NCBI RefSeq assembly: GCF_001443045.1 | Contig: NZ_LKPJ01000001.1 | Coordinates: forward strand, 68,997-132,996 | Length of the DNA stretch: 64,000 nucleotides | Source of the DNA: Burkholderia ambifaria | Lineage (GTDB): Bacteria; Pseudomonadota; Gammaproteobacteria; Burkholderiales; Burkholderiaceae | Direction: 5' to 3' | In this document: positions 28,732-38,473 of the stretch, piece after piece | Numbering within the stretch: the stretch's first letter is position 1 | Layout: each line of letters starts with the position of its first letter | Position numbers and translations under genes: made by a program | Notes under the pieces: model-generated | Database searches by the model: none | What the model saw: only the letters and a program-made list of their open reading frames with translations | What the model was told of the DNA's origin: nothing

Positions 28732-29735
28732 TACGGCCCGACGCCCGTCGCGACGCCGGTCATCTTCACGCCTGCGACGAAGTGCCCCTGGATGTACTTG
28801 TACGAGCTGCCGAGCGACACGTCGATGTGGAACGCAGCAAACGCGACGATCGGCACGTAGGTGCTGCTCGATGTCTGCGTGACGACCGGCAGCACGACCG
28901 TCGCGCCGACCGGCACCGACGTGTAGAGCGTCGCCTTCACGCCGGTTGCGAGATAGATGCTGTCGCCGATATTGAGCGTCGTCGGGTTGCCGGTCACCAT
29001 CAGGCCGCCCATCGTCGTCGTGTCGGTCGCGGTCGACTGGAATGACGTCCACTGGCCGCCCATGCACAGCAAGCCATAGGTCTGGCCGTTGGTGATCGAG
29101 AACTCGAACGGCTGGCCCGTCAGCGGATTGATCAGCGGCTGGTTGGTCGCCGTGTTCCAGTACTGGTTGTACACGCACTGGTCGATCGCGACCGGAAAGA
29201 GACCGCCCGCCGCCACCCCGCCGGGCGCGGCGAGCACCGCGATCGCGGTCGCGCTGCCGGACGCACCGGGGATGCCCAAAAGCCCGCCGAGCAGCAGCGG
29301 AATCGAGCCGCCGTTCACGCCCGGCGCGCGCGATACGGTGACCTGCACCGCCGGCACGTCGTACGCGCCGGGCGTGATGGTGGTCGGCTGCATCGTTGCG
29401 GGGCTGCGCGTCACGTTCCAGTACCCGGTCGTCACCGTGCCGGTCGACAACGGCGCGCCCGCGGCCGTGTTCTGCGCGATCACGCCGTTCGCCGCCGGCG
29501 CGGCCTGCGACCAGTTCAGCGCGCCGCCGCTCGGCGACATCATCGCGTCGGCCGCCGCGAGCGCTGCCGCGTCGGCGGCGTTCTGCAGCTGGTTGCGCAC
29601 CGCGGCGACCCACGCAATGTCGATCGCCAGCGCGCCGAACGACAGCAGCGGAATCAGGAACATCACGAAGAACAGCGCGACGGAGCCGCGCTCGCGCGCG
29701 GCGCCGCTGCATCGCGTGCCGGCTGCGTCATTCAT
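28695..29735 (-). CDS. tadG: TadG-like pilus assembly protein
   Basis: A 346-residue protein, last gene of the Tad locus. The N-terminus is the TadE/TadG-type segment GSVALFFVMFLIPLLSFGALAIDI with a single helix followed by NQLQNAADAAALAAADAM; the remainder is a Ser/Thr/Gly-rich extracytoplasmic domain. TadG-type proteins are minor pseudopilins or anchors of Flp pili. The start overlaps the end of tadE by 8 bases. The 3' end overlaps the convergent GT87-like gene by 37 bases. Confidence 0.82.
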   Translation of the reverse strand: MNDAAGTRCSGAARERGSVALFFVMFLIPLLSFGALAIDIAWVAAVRNQLQNAADAAALAAADAMMSPSGGALNWSQAAPAANGVIAQNTAAGAPLSTGTVTTGYWNVTRSPATMQPTTITPGAYDVPAVQVTVSRAPGVNGGSIPLLLGGLLGIPGASGSATAIAVLAAPGGVAAGGLFPVAIDQCVYNQYWNTATNQPLINPLTGQPFEFSITNGQTYGLLCMGGQWTSFQSTATDTTTMGGLMVTGNPTTLNIGDSIYLATGVKATLYTSVPVGATVVLPVVTQTSSSTYVPIVAFAAFHIDVSLGSSYKYIQGHFVAGVKMTGVATGVGPYYGVYVPPRLAL

Positions 29736-30156
29736 AGAGCATCACCGCGCTGGCCGAGACCGTCACCGGGCCGGTCAGCGCGCTGAGCGCGGAACCCAGC
29801 ACCATCCCGGAATACGTGTAAGTCACCGTCACCGTCAGCGCGGTGCCCGACGTCGTGCCGTTCGCCTGCGTCACGGTCACGGTCGGTGGCGTCGCCGTGC
29901 CGCCCGTGATCAGGCTGTTCTGCGTGTAGCTCAGCGCGACGTTGGCGATCTGTGTCGTGGTCAGCATCGGCACGCGCAACACGACGCCGGCACGTGCGGC
30001 TTCGCGGCTCGCGTTCGTGATCACGGCCTTGTCGCACAGCAGCAGGCTCGTATCGATGATGCCGATCAGCACCATCAACAGGAACGGCAGCATCAGCGCG
30101 AACTCGAGGGACACGACGCCGCGCGCGTGGCGGGCGCGCATCGCGCCGCGTGTCAT
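29728..30156 (-). CDS. tadE: TadE-like minor pseudopilin
   Basis: A 142-residue protein with a short basic leader, then GVVSLEFALMLPFLLMVLIG, a class III prepilin-like motif with the conserved glutamate, so it is likely processed by the TadV peptidase. Its mature part is Thr/Val rich. The ATG at 30156 overlaps the stop of tadD by four bases, which decides the start. Its role is in pilus biogenesis with TadG. Confidence 0.85.
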   Translation of the reverse strand: MTRGAMRARHARGVVSLEFALMLPFLLMVLIGIIDTSLLLCDKAVITNASREAARAGVVLRVPMLTTTQIANVALSYTQNSLITGGTATPPTVTVTQANGTTSGTALTVTVTYTYSGMVLGSALSALTGPVTVSASAVMLYE

Positions 30157-31010
30157 TTTGCGGCCCCCGCGACGGGCGGCGCGACACGTGGATCGAGCGC
30201 GGCGCCCGTCAACGGTCGCGCGGCATTGGCGACCGGGCGCGCCGCGAGCCGGGCGCGCACGGCCTGGTAGACGCGCAGATTGTCGGCCACGGCCGACGCG
30301 GGCAAGTCGGCGGACAGCAGCTTCTTCGCCGAATCCGTATTGCCGAGCACGCCATAGGCGAACGCGAGATTCTGGCGCGCCTGCCACGGCGCATCGGGCA
30401 GCCCTGCGACGTCGAGCAGCACGTTCACGCCCTCGCGCGGGCGGTTGCTCAGCACGAGCGACAGCCCCAGGTCGACGCGCAGCCCCTGCGCATCCGGATG
30501 TGCGCGCAGCGCATCCCGGTACACGGCCTGCGCGTCCTCGTGGCGGCCCTGCAGGTCGAGCACCGTGCCAAGCCCCTGCGCCGCGAGCGGCAGGTTCGGC
30601 TGCGCGGCCAGCAGGTCGCGGTAGCGCTGGCCGGCCTCGTCGAGCCGACGCTGCCGCAACGCGACGCGCGCGAGCCCGACCTGCGGCCCGAGTTCCGCGG
30701 GCGCCTGCTGGTGAGCCTGCTCGTAGAGAATCCGCGCGCGCTCCAGGTCGCCGGCCCGGTAGTTGACGTCGCCGAGCCCCAGGCGCGCCGCGAGCGAGTC
30801 GGGATGCCGGGCGAGCACCTTCTCGTACAGCGTCGACGCGAGATCGATATTGCCGCCGACGAGCGCGCTATCGGCGATGCGCAGTTCGGCCTGCGGGTCG
30901 TCGCTCTTGTGCGACAGCGCCGGCCTCGTCTGGATGCCCGGCGCGCAACCGCCGGCCAGCACCGGCAGCACGGCCGCGAATGCAAGCGCGCGGACGACGG
31001 AGCATGTCAT
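30153..31010 (-). CDS. tadD: TadD-like tetratricopeptide lipoprotein
   Basis: A 285-residue lipoprotein with lipobox AGGC near residue 22 and at least five TPR-like repeats (for example YEKVLARHPDSLAARLGLGD and YRDALRAHPDAQGLRVDLGL). TadD acts as a pilotin or assembly factor for the outer-membrane secretin of the Tad apparatus. The start overlaps the tadC stop by four bases. The stop overlaps tadE in the same way. Confidence 0.87.
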   Translation of the reverse strand: MTCSVVRALAFAAVLPVLAGGCAPGIQTRPALSHKSDDPQAELRIADSALVGGNIDLASTLYEKVLARHPDSLAARLGLGDVNYRAGDLERARILYEQAHQQAPAELGPQVGLARVALRQRRLDEAGQRYRDLLAAQPNLPLAAQGLGTVLDLQGRHEDAQAVYRDALRAHPDAQGLRVDLGLSLVLSNRPREGVNVLLDVAGLPDAPWQARQNLAFAYGVLGNTDSAKKLLSADLPASAVADNLRVYQAVRARLAARPVANAARPLTGAALDPRVAPPVAGAAK

Positions 31011-31951
31011 TTGAACACCTCGATCAGACGGATGGCCGCCGGGCCCGCCGCGATCAGGCCGACCGTCGGCAGGATGAACAGCATCATCGGCAGCGTGATC
31101 TTCGGCGCGAGCTTCGCGGCCTTCTCCTCGAGTGCGACGATCTGCTCGGTGCGCTCGCTGCGCGACAGGGTTCGCAGCGCCTGCGTGATCGGCGTGCCGA
31201 ATCGCTGCGATTGCGTGAGCGTCGTGGCCAGCGAGCGTGCCGACGCAAAGTCGACACGTCTCGCGAAATGCGTCAGCGCTTCCGATACGTTGCCGCTCAG
31301 CGTCAGCTCGTCCGCGCAGACCGTCAACTCGTCGGCCAGTGGCGGGCAGATGCGCTCGAGTTCGCGCGCGACGCGCCGCACGCCCGATGCGAGGCTGTTT
31401 CCCGCCATCGTGCAGATCACGAGCAGGTCGAGCGCATCCGGAAAGCACGCGGCGATGATCCGCCGGCGCCGCCGGATCATCGCGCCGAGCACGTATTCGG
31501 GCACGATCACGCCGATCACGAACGCGCCGACCATCGCCACCGCTCGAATCACGAAGTATTCGCCGAGGCGCGGAATGTACGGGCTGAACACGATCGCGAT
31601 GCCCGCGAACAGCACGCCGCAGCTCAGCTTGATGCCGATCATCGACAACACCGCACGCCGGTCGCGAAAACCCGCGCGCGTCAACTGCAGCCCCAGCTTC
31701 ACACGCTGCATCGGATCGAGCACCGGCAGCCGCTCGCCGAGCTGCGCGAGCCGCCGCGTCAGGTCCTGGCGCACCTCGCCGGGCTGCAGGCGCCCCGGCA
31801 CCAGCGACGGCGGGCGTTGCCCGGCCGCCTGCTGCACGCGCGCGGCGATCCGCCGCCGCGTGCCGCCGCCGGGCGTCGCGAGCGCCACCGCGACGCAGGC
31901 GAGCAACAGCAACAGTTCGAGGCCGCGGGCGGCCAGCATCGAGATCGTCAT
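31007..31951 (-). CDS. tadC: Tad inner-membrane platform protein TadC
   Basis: A 314-residue GspF-type platform protein with an N-terminal helix, two helices near residues 110-155 and a C-terminal helix (ITLPMMLFILPTVGLIAAGP). The cytoplasmic domain contains FPDALDLLVICTMAGNSLAS and SQRFGTPITQALRTLS, typical T2SS-F signatures. With TadB it forms the platform that couples the TadA ATPase to Flp pilin assembly. It overlaps tadB by four bases. Confidence 0.9.
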   Translation of the reverse strand: MTISMLAARGLELLLLLACVAVALATPGGGTRRRIAARVQQAAGQRPPSLVPGRLQPGEVRQDLTRRLAQLGERLPVLDPMQRVKLGLQLTRAGFRDRRAVLSMIGIKLSCGVLFAGIAIVFSPYIPRLGEYFVIRAVAMVGAFVIGVIVPEYVLGAMIRRRRRIIAACFPDALDLLVICTMAGNSLASGVRRVARELERICPPLADELTVCADELTLSGNVSEALTHFARRVDFASARSLATTLTQSQRFGTPITQALRTLSRSERTEQIVALEEKAAKLAPKITLPMMLFILPTVGLIAAGPAAIRLIEVFK

Positions 31952-32925
31952 CGCGCGGTATCCAGTTTCGACATCTTGTTGATCGTCAGCAGTCCGATCG
32001 TCAGCAGCACCGCGGCAATCGTCAGCATCACGCGCCCGGCGTGCGTATCGAACAACAGCATCACGTACGCGCGGTTCACGAGGAACAACGCGCCGATCAT
32101 CACGAACGGCATCGCCGAAATGATCTTCGTCGTGATCCGCCCCTCGGCAGTCAACGCGCGTGTCTTCAGGCGAATGTCGCGGCGTGTGCGGATGATGCTC
32201 GACAACTCGTCGAGCGTCTCGCCGAGGCTGCCGCCGGTCTCGCGCTGCAGCAGCAGATAGACGGTGAAGAACGAGAAGTCCGCGATCATCAGCCGGTCTG
32301 CCGCGTGCGTCAGCACGTCCTTCAGGTCGGCGCCGACGCGCAGGCTGTCGCCCATCGTGCGGAAGGTCGAGCGCACCGGCTCCGCCGCGTTGTCACCCAC
32401 CGTGCTGATCGCCTGCGTGACCGGAATGCCCGCGCGCACCGCACGCACGATCAGGTCGATCGCGTCCGGGAACGCTTCGAGAAAGCGCAGCCTGAAACGC
32501 TCGACCAGCGCGCGGTAGCTGGCGCGCATGGCGACCAGCGGCAGTCCGACGTAGATCAGCGGATGCACCACGCGCGGCAGCGCGACGAGCTCGACCGCGA
32601 CGATCGCAGCGATCGCGCCGGCGATCGTGCTGGCGACGACGATCCGCATGCCGTGCTCGCCGCCCACCGCACGCACGCGCGTCACGTAACGCTGCAGCCA
32701 CGCGCGCGCGCGGCCTTGCCGGCGCGGCAGGTTGAACAGCGCGACGCCGGGCGCGGCGGACGCACCGGCCTCGCGGCCCGCCAGCGACGGCGCGAGGTGC
32801 CGCATCCGCGCACGAATGCGCTGCTCCGGCGCCTGGCGCGCGCGATCGAGCAGCGCGGACAGCGCGAGGCCGGCCCCGAGGATCACGACGAATGCGCCGA
32901 GCGCGAACAGGTCTGCCGTGCTCAT
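31948..32925 (-). CDS. tadB: Tad inner-membrane platform protein TadB
   Basis: A 325-residue GspF-type protein paired with TadC. The central domain has FPDAIDLIVRAVRAGIPVTQ and the RETGGSLGETLDELSSIIR segment, both standard for TadB. Helices lie at the N-terminus, around residues 95-130 and at the end. The ATG at 32925 overlaps the tadA stop by four bases, consistent with translational coupling. Confidence 0.9.
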   Translation of the reverse strand: MSTADLFALGAFVVILGAGLALSALLDRARQAPEQRIRARMRHLAPSLAGREAGASAAPGVALFNLPRRQGRARAWLQRYVTRVRAVGGEHGMRIVVASTIAGAIAAIVAVELVALPRVVHPLIYVGLPLVAMRASYRALVERFRLRFLEAFPDAIDLIVRAVRAGIPVTQAISTVGDNAAEPVRSTFRTMGDSLRVGADLKDVLTHAADRLMIADFSFFTVYLLLQRETGGSLGETLDELSSIIRTRRDIRLKTRALTAEGRITTKIISAMPFVMIGALFLVNRAYVMLLFDTHAGRVMLTIAAVLLTIGLLTINKMSKLDTAR

Positions 32926-34352
32926 TGCCGGAATACCTCGGAGAGCGCGTCCTCGATGCCGTAGTCCGCGGCGCGCTGCGCGAACGCGGGCCGCAACGAC
33001 GACGCCTCGAACATGCCTTTCACTGCATCGCGCGTCGTGTCGCTTTCCTGGCGGAACGTGAACAGGTCCTGCGTGATCACCACCTCGCCTTCCATCCCGA
33101 CGATCTCGGTGATCCGGGTCACGCGGCGCACGCCGTCGCGCATCCGCTCGACCTGCACGAACAGATGCACGGCGCTCGCGATCTGGCGCCGGATCGACAG
33201 CAGCTGCAGATTCGCGTTCGCCATCATGACCATGCTTTCGAGCCGGCTGATCGCGTCGCGCGGCGTGTTCGCATGGATCGTCGTCATCGAGCCGTCGTGG
33301 CCCGTATTCATCGCCTGCAGCACGTCGAAGGCCTCCGCGCCGCGGATTTCGCCGAGGATGATGCGGTCGGGCCGCATCCGCAGCGCGTTGCGCACGAGGT
33401 CGCGCTGCGAGATGCCGCCGAGCCCTTCGGTATTCTCCGGCCGCGTCTCGAGGCTGACGACATGCGGCTGCAGCAGCTGCAGCTCGGCCGCATCCTCGAT
33501 CGTCACGATCCGCTCGTGCTCGTCGATGTGCTGCGACAGCGCGTTGAGCAGCGTCGTCTTGCCCGAACCCGTACCGCCGGAGATCACGATGTTCAGCCGG
33601 CACGCGCACGCGATCTTCAGCACCTGCAGCATCCCGTGCGAAATATTGCCCTGATGCGCCATTCGCGCGAGCGTGATGTCGCGCTTCGCGAACTTGCGGA
33701 TCGAGATCGACGCGCCACGCAACGCGATCGGCGGCAGGACCACGTTCACGCGGCTGCCGTCGGCAAGCCGCGCGTCGACCATCGGGCTGCTCTCGTCGAC
33801 GCGGCGCCCGATCGCCGCCGCGATCCGCTGCGCGACGCTCGTCACGTGCGCGTTGTCGCGAAACTTCAGCGACGTGAGTTCGAGCCGGCCCGCGCGCTCG
33901 ACATACACCTGATCGGGGCCGTTCACGAGGATGTCCGAAACTGTGTCGTCGGCGAGCAGCGGCTCGATCGGCCCGACGCCGAACATGTCGTTCAGGATCG
34001 CGTCGACGATCAGCACCTGCTCGCCCGCCGTGATCTTCAGGCGTTCGCGCTCGACCGTGTGCGCGGCCACCTGTTCGATGCCCGCGCGCACTTCGTCGCG
34101 CGTCTTCATCAGCGCCGCCGACATGTTCAGCGACGCGAACACCGCAGTGCGAATCGCGTCGAACTTGCCGGAGCGGATGAGCGCCTCCTGGGTGTCGGCG
34201 GCCGCAGGCCCGCGGGCGAAGGCCGAAGCCTGGCTCGCGGTCGGCCCCGGCCCCGGCCCCGGCGTGGGTGCCGGTGCGCCGTCGCGCGGCGCGGCAGGAG
34301 AAGCGGCCGGCACCGGATCGGGCGCCTGCCGTTTGCGGGTACCGAACGTCAC
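32922..34352 (-). CDS. tadA: Tad pilus assembly ATPase TadA/CpaF
   Basis: A 476-residue secretion ATPase that powers Flp pilus assembly at the inner membrane. A Pro/Gly-rich N-terminal linker is followed by the N-domain, then Walker A GGTGSGKTTLLNAL, an Asp box (VTIEDAAELQL), Walker B RIILGEIRGAEAFD and a His box (GHDGSMTTIHANT). The GTG at 34352 is preferred to the in-frame ATG at 34367: it has GGAGGAAAGG right in front and overlaps the tadZ stop by four bases, like every other junction here. Confidence 0.92.
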   Translation of the reverse strand: MTFGTRKRQAPDPVPAASPAAPRDGAPAPTPGPGPGPTASQASAFARGPAAADTQEALIRSGKFDAIRTAVFASLNMSAALMKTRDEVRAGIEQVAAHTVERERLKITAGEQVLIVDAILNDMFGVGPIEPLLADDTVSDILVNGPDQVYVERAGRLELTSLKFRDNAHVTSVAQRIAAAIGRRVDESSPMVDARLADGSRVNVVLPPIALRGASISIRKFAKRDITLARMAHQGNISHGMLQVLKIACACRLNIVISGGTGSGKTTLLNALSQHIDEHERIVTIEDAAELQLLQPHVVSLETRPENTEGLGGISQRDLVRNALRMRPDRIILGEIRGAEAFDVLQAMNTGHDGSMTTIHANTPRDAISRLESMVMMANANLQLLSIRRQIASAVHLFVQVERMRDGVRRVTRITEIVGMEGEVVITQDLFTFRQESDTTRDAVKGMFEASSLRPAFAQRAADYGIEDALSEVFRQ

Positions 34353-35572
34353 GATCCTTTCCTCCATTTGACGAAGCGCGCATACCACGGCTCGGCGACG
34401 GCCATCGATTCGCCGGTGATGCCGTTCGCAAGCAGCCGGATCTCGTCCACGAAACCCTGGCGTTTGGCGGCTTCGATCGGCTCGCCGAGGTTCTCGGCGA
34501 CCGCGAGCGGCTGCGGCTCGTGCGGCAGCTCGCGCAACCTCACGCCGCCGAACGCATCCTCGAAATCGGTCTGCGCGACGCGGCCCTTGACCGGCTCGAG
34601 CGGATTGTTCAGCACCATCGACAACAGCCGCTCGCCGGGCAGTTCCCTCACGAAGCGCGCAAGCCGCGCGGCTTCGTACGCGGCATGCACGGAGCGGTCG
34701 GCAACGATATAGACGAGATCGGACGCCTCCAGCGCACCTTCGAACAGCTTGCCGGCACGGTATCCCACGTCGAACAGCACGTAATGGAAGCGGTCCTTCA
34801 GCATGTCGACGAGCTGCGCGATCGCACCGTCGCGCAACGGCGCATCTTCGCCGTACGCCAGTTCGGCCGACAGCATATGCAGGCGATCGCCCTTCGGGAC
34901 GACCATGCGGTCGAACAACGCGTCGTCGGGACGCTGCTCCATGTTCAGCAACTCGATCAGCCCGTTGTTGCTCGACAGCCCGAGCATCGAGTTCGCGCCG
35001 CCGCCATGCAGGTTCAGGTCGACGTATGCGACGCGGCGGCGTTTCTCGCCGGTCAGGCAGCGTGCGAGACTCACCGCGATCGTCGTCGTGCCGACGCCGC
35101 CGCGCGCGCCGACGAAACTGACCACCTTGCCGGTGCGCACCTGGACGACCGATTCCGTCGCGGTCAGCGCACGCCGCATCAGCTCGACGGTCAGCGGCTT
35201 CACGATGTAGTCCTGCACGCCGATGCCAAGCAGGTTGCGGAACAGACCGACATCGTTCTGCATGCCGATCGCCACGACCCTCACCGACGGATCGCACACA
35301 TCGGCGAGCCGCATCAGGTCCGACACCGGCAGCACGGAATCCGACACGTCGACGATCAACTGGCGCGGCGAGCGCTCGTGCTGCTGCAGCAGCCGGATCG
35401 CGTCCTCGCAGTTGCCCGGCTGCACGTGCGCACGCGTGATCGACAGGTCCTGCGCGACGCGGCGGATCACGTCTTCGCTGCCCGCGTCGGACACGACCGC
35501 GATGAGATCCGCCGCTCCGGCGGGGGCGGCGCGCTTGGCGTTCTGGCGGTCGAGGACGTTCATGGGCGGCAT
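34349..35572 (-). CDS. tadZ: TadZ/CpaE pilus-localising ATPase-like protein
   Basis: A 407-residue protein with an N-terminal receiver-like domain (about residues 25-140) and a MinD/ParA-type domain. The P-loop reads GARGGVGTTTIAVSLA: it is atypical, with the usual lysine replaced by threonine, as in other CpaE/TadZ proteins. The family marks the pole or site of pilus assembly. The start at 35572 could be three codons too long, since an ATG at 35563 is equally possible. Confidence 0.88.
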   Translation of the reverse strand: MPPMNVLDRQNAKRAAPAGAADLIAVVSDAGSEDVIRRVAQDLSITRAHVQPGNCEDAIRLLQQHERSPRQLIVDVSDSVLPVSDLMRLADVCDPSVRVVAIGMQNDVGLFRNLLGIGVQDYIVKPLTVELMRRALTATESVVQVRTGKVVSFVGARGGVGTTTIAVSLARCLTGEKRRRVAYVDLNLHGGGANSMLGLSSNNGLIELLNMEQRPDDALFDRMVVPKGDRLHMLSAELAYGEDAPLRDGAIAQLVDMLKDRFHYVLFDVGYRAGKLFEGALEASDLVYIVADRSVHAAYEAARLARFVRELPGERLLSMVLNNPLEPVKGRVAQTDFEDAFGGVRLRELPHEPQPLAVAENLGEPIEAAKRQGFVDEIRLLANGITGESMAVAEPWYARFVKWRKGS

Positions 35573-35602
35573 CGCGATCGCATCGAGAGTGGGTCGAGTG
35601 GG

Positions 35603-35986
35603 TCAACGGCCGGGCGAACCGGTCGTCGTCAGCGTCTTCTCGGGTGTCGGCTGCTTCACGCGATCCTCGACGTAGCGGCGCACCGCGTCGGCGGCGACTT
35701 GCGCATCGGCGCCGCCGTACGGAACGGGCGCGACGAGATCTTCCGGCCGCGCGAGCATCGTCGCGAGATTCGTGTAGGTCGCACAGCCGAACGGCACGCC
35801 GGGCCGCCCGAACCCGGCATCGACGAGATGCGACGGCTGCATCAGCTTCGCGCAGTCGGGCGGCACCGCGTGCACGCCGTCGAAGCCGATCGCGCGTGCA
35901 TCGGGCAGGTTGATCGGCGGCGGCGCCGACAGGCAGCCTGCGAGCGCCAGCGGCAGCAGTGAGGAGACGATGGTTCGAACTCGCAT
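35603..35986 (-). CDS. CpaD-like pilus lipoprotein
   Basis: A 127-residue lipoprotein with lipobox LAGC (Cys18). The segment FGCATYTNLATMLARPEDLV is the CpaD signature. It is shorter than many CpaD proteins. CpaD helps place or stabilise the secretin. It lies between the secretin gene and tadZ, 14 bases from the former. Confidence 0.75.
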   Translation of the reverse strand: MRVRTIVSSLLPLALAGCLSAPPPINLPDARAIGFDGVHAVPPDCAKLMQPSHLVDAGFGRPGVPFGCATYTNLATMLARPEDLVAPVPYGGADAQVAADAVRRYVEDRVKQPTPEKTLTTTGSPGR

Positions 35987-36000
35987 GCGCGCGCCTCCGG

Positions 36001-37383
36001 TCAGTACACGAAACCCGCGGCGCCGACGAGACGCGGCGTGTCGCCCGACAGCAAGTCGAGCCCGAGATTGTGCTGGATCGCGAACTCGAGATCGCTGCTC
36101 GGCCGCGCGACGGTGTCGAGCGCCTGCTCGAGCTGACCTGGGCCGGTGGGCTGCACGATGTACGGCGTGACGATCACGACGACCTCGGTCTTGTTGTCCT
36201 GGAAGTTCTTCGACGAAAACAGCCGGCCGATGATCGGCAGCCGGCCGAGCCCGGGGATCTGCGACACGGTATCGGCCGTCTGGCTCTGCAGCAGCCCGCC
36301 GATCGCGAAGCTCTGCCCGCTCGACAGCTCGACCGTCGTCTCGACGCGCCGCACCGAGAGTCCCGGCACCGTGACGCCGCCGGTCGTCACGCTGTTGCTC
36401 GAATCGACCTCGCTTACTTCAGGGCGCACTTTCAGGCTGATCCGGTTGTCGGCGAGCACGGTCGGCGTGAAGTCGAGCGACACGCCGAACGGCTTGAACT
36501 CGACCGTGATCGCACCGGTCGTGGTGCCGGCCTGCGCGACCGGAATCGGAATCTCGCCGCCCGCGAGGAAGCTCGCGGTCTGGCCGGACATCGCGGTGAG
36601 ATTGGGCTCCGCGAGCATCGTGATCAGGCCTTCCTGATCGAGCGCGTCGAGCACGACGTCGATCGACCAACGCCCCGCGTGGAAGCCGCCCAGCACCGAA
36701 TACGCGCCGGTCGGCGACAGGTTGAACAGCTTGGTCGTCGGGTCGATCAGCGTGCGCCCGTTGAACAGCCCGCCGATGAAGTTGCCGGCTGCGCCGAGCG
36801 AGCTCCAGTTGATGCCGAGTTGCTGCGTGATGTTGCGGCTGACCTCGGTCACGCGCACGCGCAGGTTCACCTGGATCGGGCGCGACAGCGTGAGCCGGTT
36901 GACGATCTTTTCCCGGTCGTTCACGTAGGGCGCGAGCGACTGCATCACGGCGTCCGCATCGGCCGCGCTCGGTACCTTGCCCGACACCATCAGCGAGCCC
37001 GGCGCGCCGGACACCGACAGCTTCAGTTGCGGAAACCGGCTGTCGAGCACCGCCTGCAGCGATGCCGTGTCGACCTGCACGATCACCGTGCGGCGCAGGA
37101 TCGGCCGGTGGTTCGCGCCGAGCGCGATCAGCGTGGTGGTGCCTGCCTTCTTGCCGAATACGAACACGGTGCGCGGCGACGGCACCTGGATGTCCGCGAT
37201 GCTCGGGTCCGCGACGAACATCGCGGTCGCGGGTTCGGACAACGACAGCATCTCGCCCTTGCCGGTCGCGATCGACAACGCCGCACCCGCGTCCGCCGCC
37301 TGCGCGCGCTGCGCGAGTGTGGCACCCGGCAAGACGATGCAGGCCAGGTACCAGAAAGCGATCCAACGAACCGTGCGCACCAT
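36001..37383 (-). CDS. rcpA: Tad outer-membrane secretin RcpA/CpaC
   Basis: A 460-residue secretin that forms the pilus channel in the outer membrane. It has a signal peptide, an N-terminal pilus/BON-like region (about residues 35-190), and the secretin domain ending in FAIGGLLQSQTADTVSQIPG and LGRLPIIGRLFSSKNFQ. The ATG at 37383 is preferred to an in-frame TTG five codons upstream because GAGAAAA precedes it. It follows cpaB after a 54-base gap. Confidence 0.9.
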   Translation of the reverse strand: MVRTVRWIAFWYLACIVLPGATLAQRAQAADAGAALSIATGKGEMLSLSEPATAMFVADPSIADIQVPSPRTVFVFGKKAGTTTLIALGANHRPILRRTVIVQVDTASLQAVLDSRFPQLKLSVSGAPGSLMVSGKVPSAADADAVMQSLAPYVNDREKIVNRLTLSRPIQVNLRVRVTEVSRNITQQLGINWSSLGAAGNFIGGLFNGRTLIDPTTKLFNLSPTGAYSVLGGFHAGRWSIDVVLDALDQEGLITMLAEPNLTAMSGQTASFLAGGEIPIPVAQAGTTTGAITVEFKPFGVSLDFTPTVLADNRISLKVRPEVSEVDSSNSVTTGGVTVPGLSVRRVETTVELSSGQSFAIGGLLQSQTADTVSQIPGLGRLPIIGRLFSSKNFQDNKTEVVVIVTPYIVQPTGPGQLEQALDTVARPSSDLEFAIQHNLGLDLLSGDTPRLVGAAGFVY

Positions 37384-37437
37384 GCGTTTTCTCGTCAAAT
37401 GCCGGCCGCCGGGCGGCCGGCCCGAATCGTCACCGCG

Positions 37438-38454
37438 TCACTGCGACACCGCCGCCCGCGGCGCTTTCGCCGTTGCGTCCGCGGCGACATTACCGCCCGC
37501 GGACGCGGCCGGCGCAACCGGTGTACCTGGCCAGCCCGACGGCAGCGGCGGCAGGCCCGGCGTGCCGATACCGCCGCCGCTACCGCGCGATCCATCGTCG
37601 ACCGACGAGCCGCGATAGATCACGACCGTGTTGCCCTGCGCTGCCGGCCGCGTGCCTGCGTCCGTCCTCGCGGACGTCGCCCGTGCCGCGCGCGACACGT
37701 CGCCGGCCCATACCGGTGCCGTATCTGGCTCCTGTTCGTCGCCGCCGGCCGCCTGACGGCGATCGCTCGTCGCGAAGCTGCGCAGCGCCAGCGACAGCGA
37801 ACCGAGGCGCGTCGCGACCAGCACGACCTGAGCGGTGCGCGGTGCGACTTCGAGCGTGACCGTGCGTGCGCGAACCGGCACGTCCGGCGCACTCGCAGGC
37901 GTCTTCGCACGCTGGAACTCCGAGCCGACCGCGAGCACGCGCGCGCGCCGCACGACCGTCTCGGCTTCGAACGTGCCGGGCACCGTCGCGGAACCGCCGA
38001 TCTCCTGCGTGAGCACCACGTCGACGAAGTCGCCCGGCTGGATCAGACCCGCGTTGCCCGACACGTCATCGACCGGCACCGAGATCGCGCGCATGCCGGG
38101 CTGCAGCGCGGCCGCGAGAAAATCCGGCGCGCCGGCCGGTATCACGTTATCCGCGCGGATCGGCGCGCCGGCTTCGACGCGGTTGCGCAGCAGCGCGCCT
38201 TTCAGGTCCGCGCCCGGCTGCGACTCGACAAACGCGCCGGCCGGCACTTGCGTGCTCGGCATGCGCTTCCACGCGAGATCGTTGTCGCGCAGCAGCAGCC
38301 CTTCCGGCAGGTCCGCGGCCGCGACGCGCACGCGTGCCTCCGTCGCTTCGCCAGGCGCCGACGGCGTCGACGCGGCAACGTACAACTGGCGCAGGATGAA
38401 CGCACCGATGCCTGCAGCGATGATCAACACGGCCATTCTCAGCGGTTTGGGCAT
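37438..38454 (-). CDS. cpaB: CpaB/RcpC pilus assembly protein
   Basis: A 338-residue protein with one N-terminal membrane helix (MAVLIIAAGIGAFIL) followed by an SAF domain (VRVAAADLPEGLLLRDNDL) and an RcpC-type region; it is thought to work with the secretin in the periplasm. The last 60 residues are Gly/Pro/Ala rich. The ATG at 38454 places the helix properly. It is 19 bases downstream of the prepilin peptidase gene. Confidence 0.88.
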   Translation of the reverse strand: MPKPLRMAVLIIAAGIGAFILRQLYVAASTPSAPGEATEARVRVAAADLPEGLLLRDNDLAWKRMPSTQVPAGAFVESQPGADLKGALLRNRVEAGAPIRADNVIPAGAPDFLAAALQPGMRAISVPVDDVSGNAGLIQPGDFVDVVLTQEIGGSATVPGTFEAETVVRRARVLAVGSEFQRAKTPASAPDVPVRARTVTLEVAPRTAQVVLVATRLGSLSLALRSFATSDRRQAAGGDEQEPDTAPVWAGDVSRAARATSARTDAGTRPAAQGNTVVIYRGSSVDDGSRGSGGGIGTPGLPPLPSGWPGTPVAPAASAGGNVAADATAKAPRAAVSQ

Positions 38455-38473
38455 GGCGGCGTGCGTCCCCCGG

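Noticed and set aside
34353..34367. ATG start for tadA at 34367
   Set aside because: The GGAGG right after this ATG serves better as ribosome site for the GTG at 34352, which also gives the 4-bp overlap seen at the other junctions.
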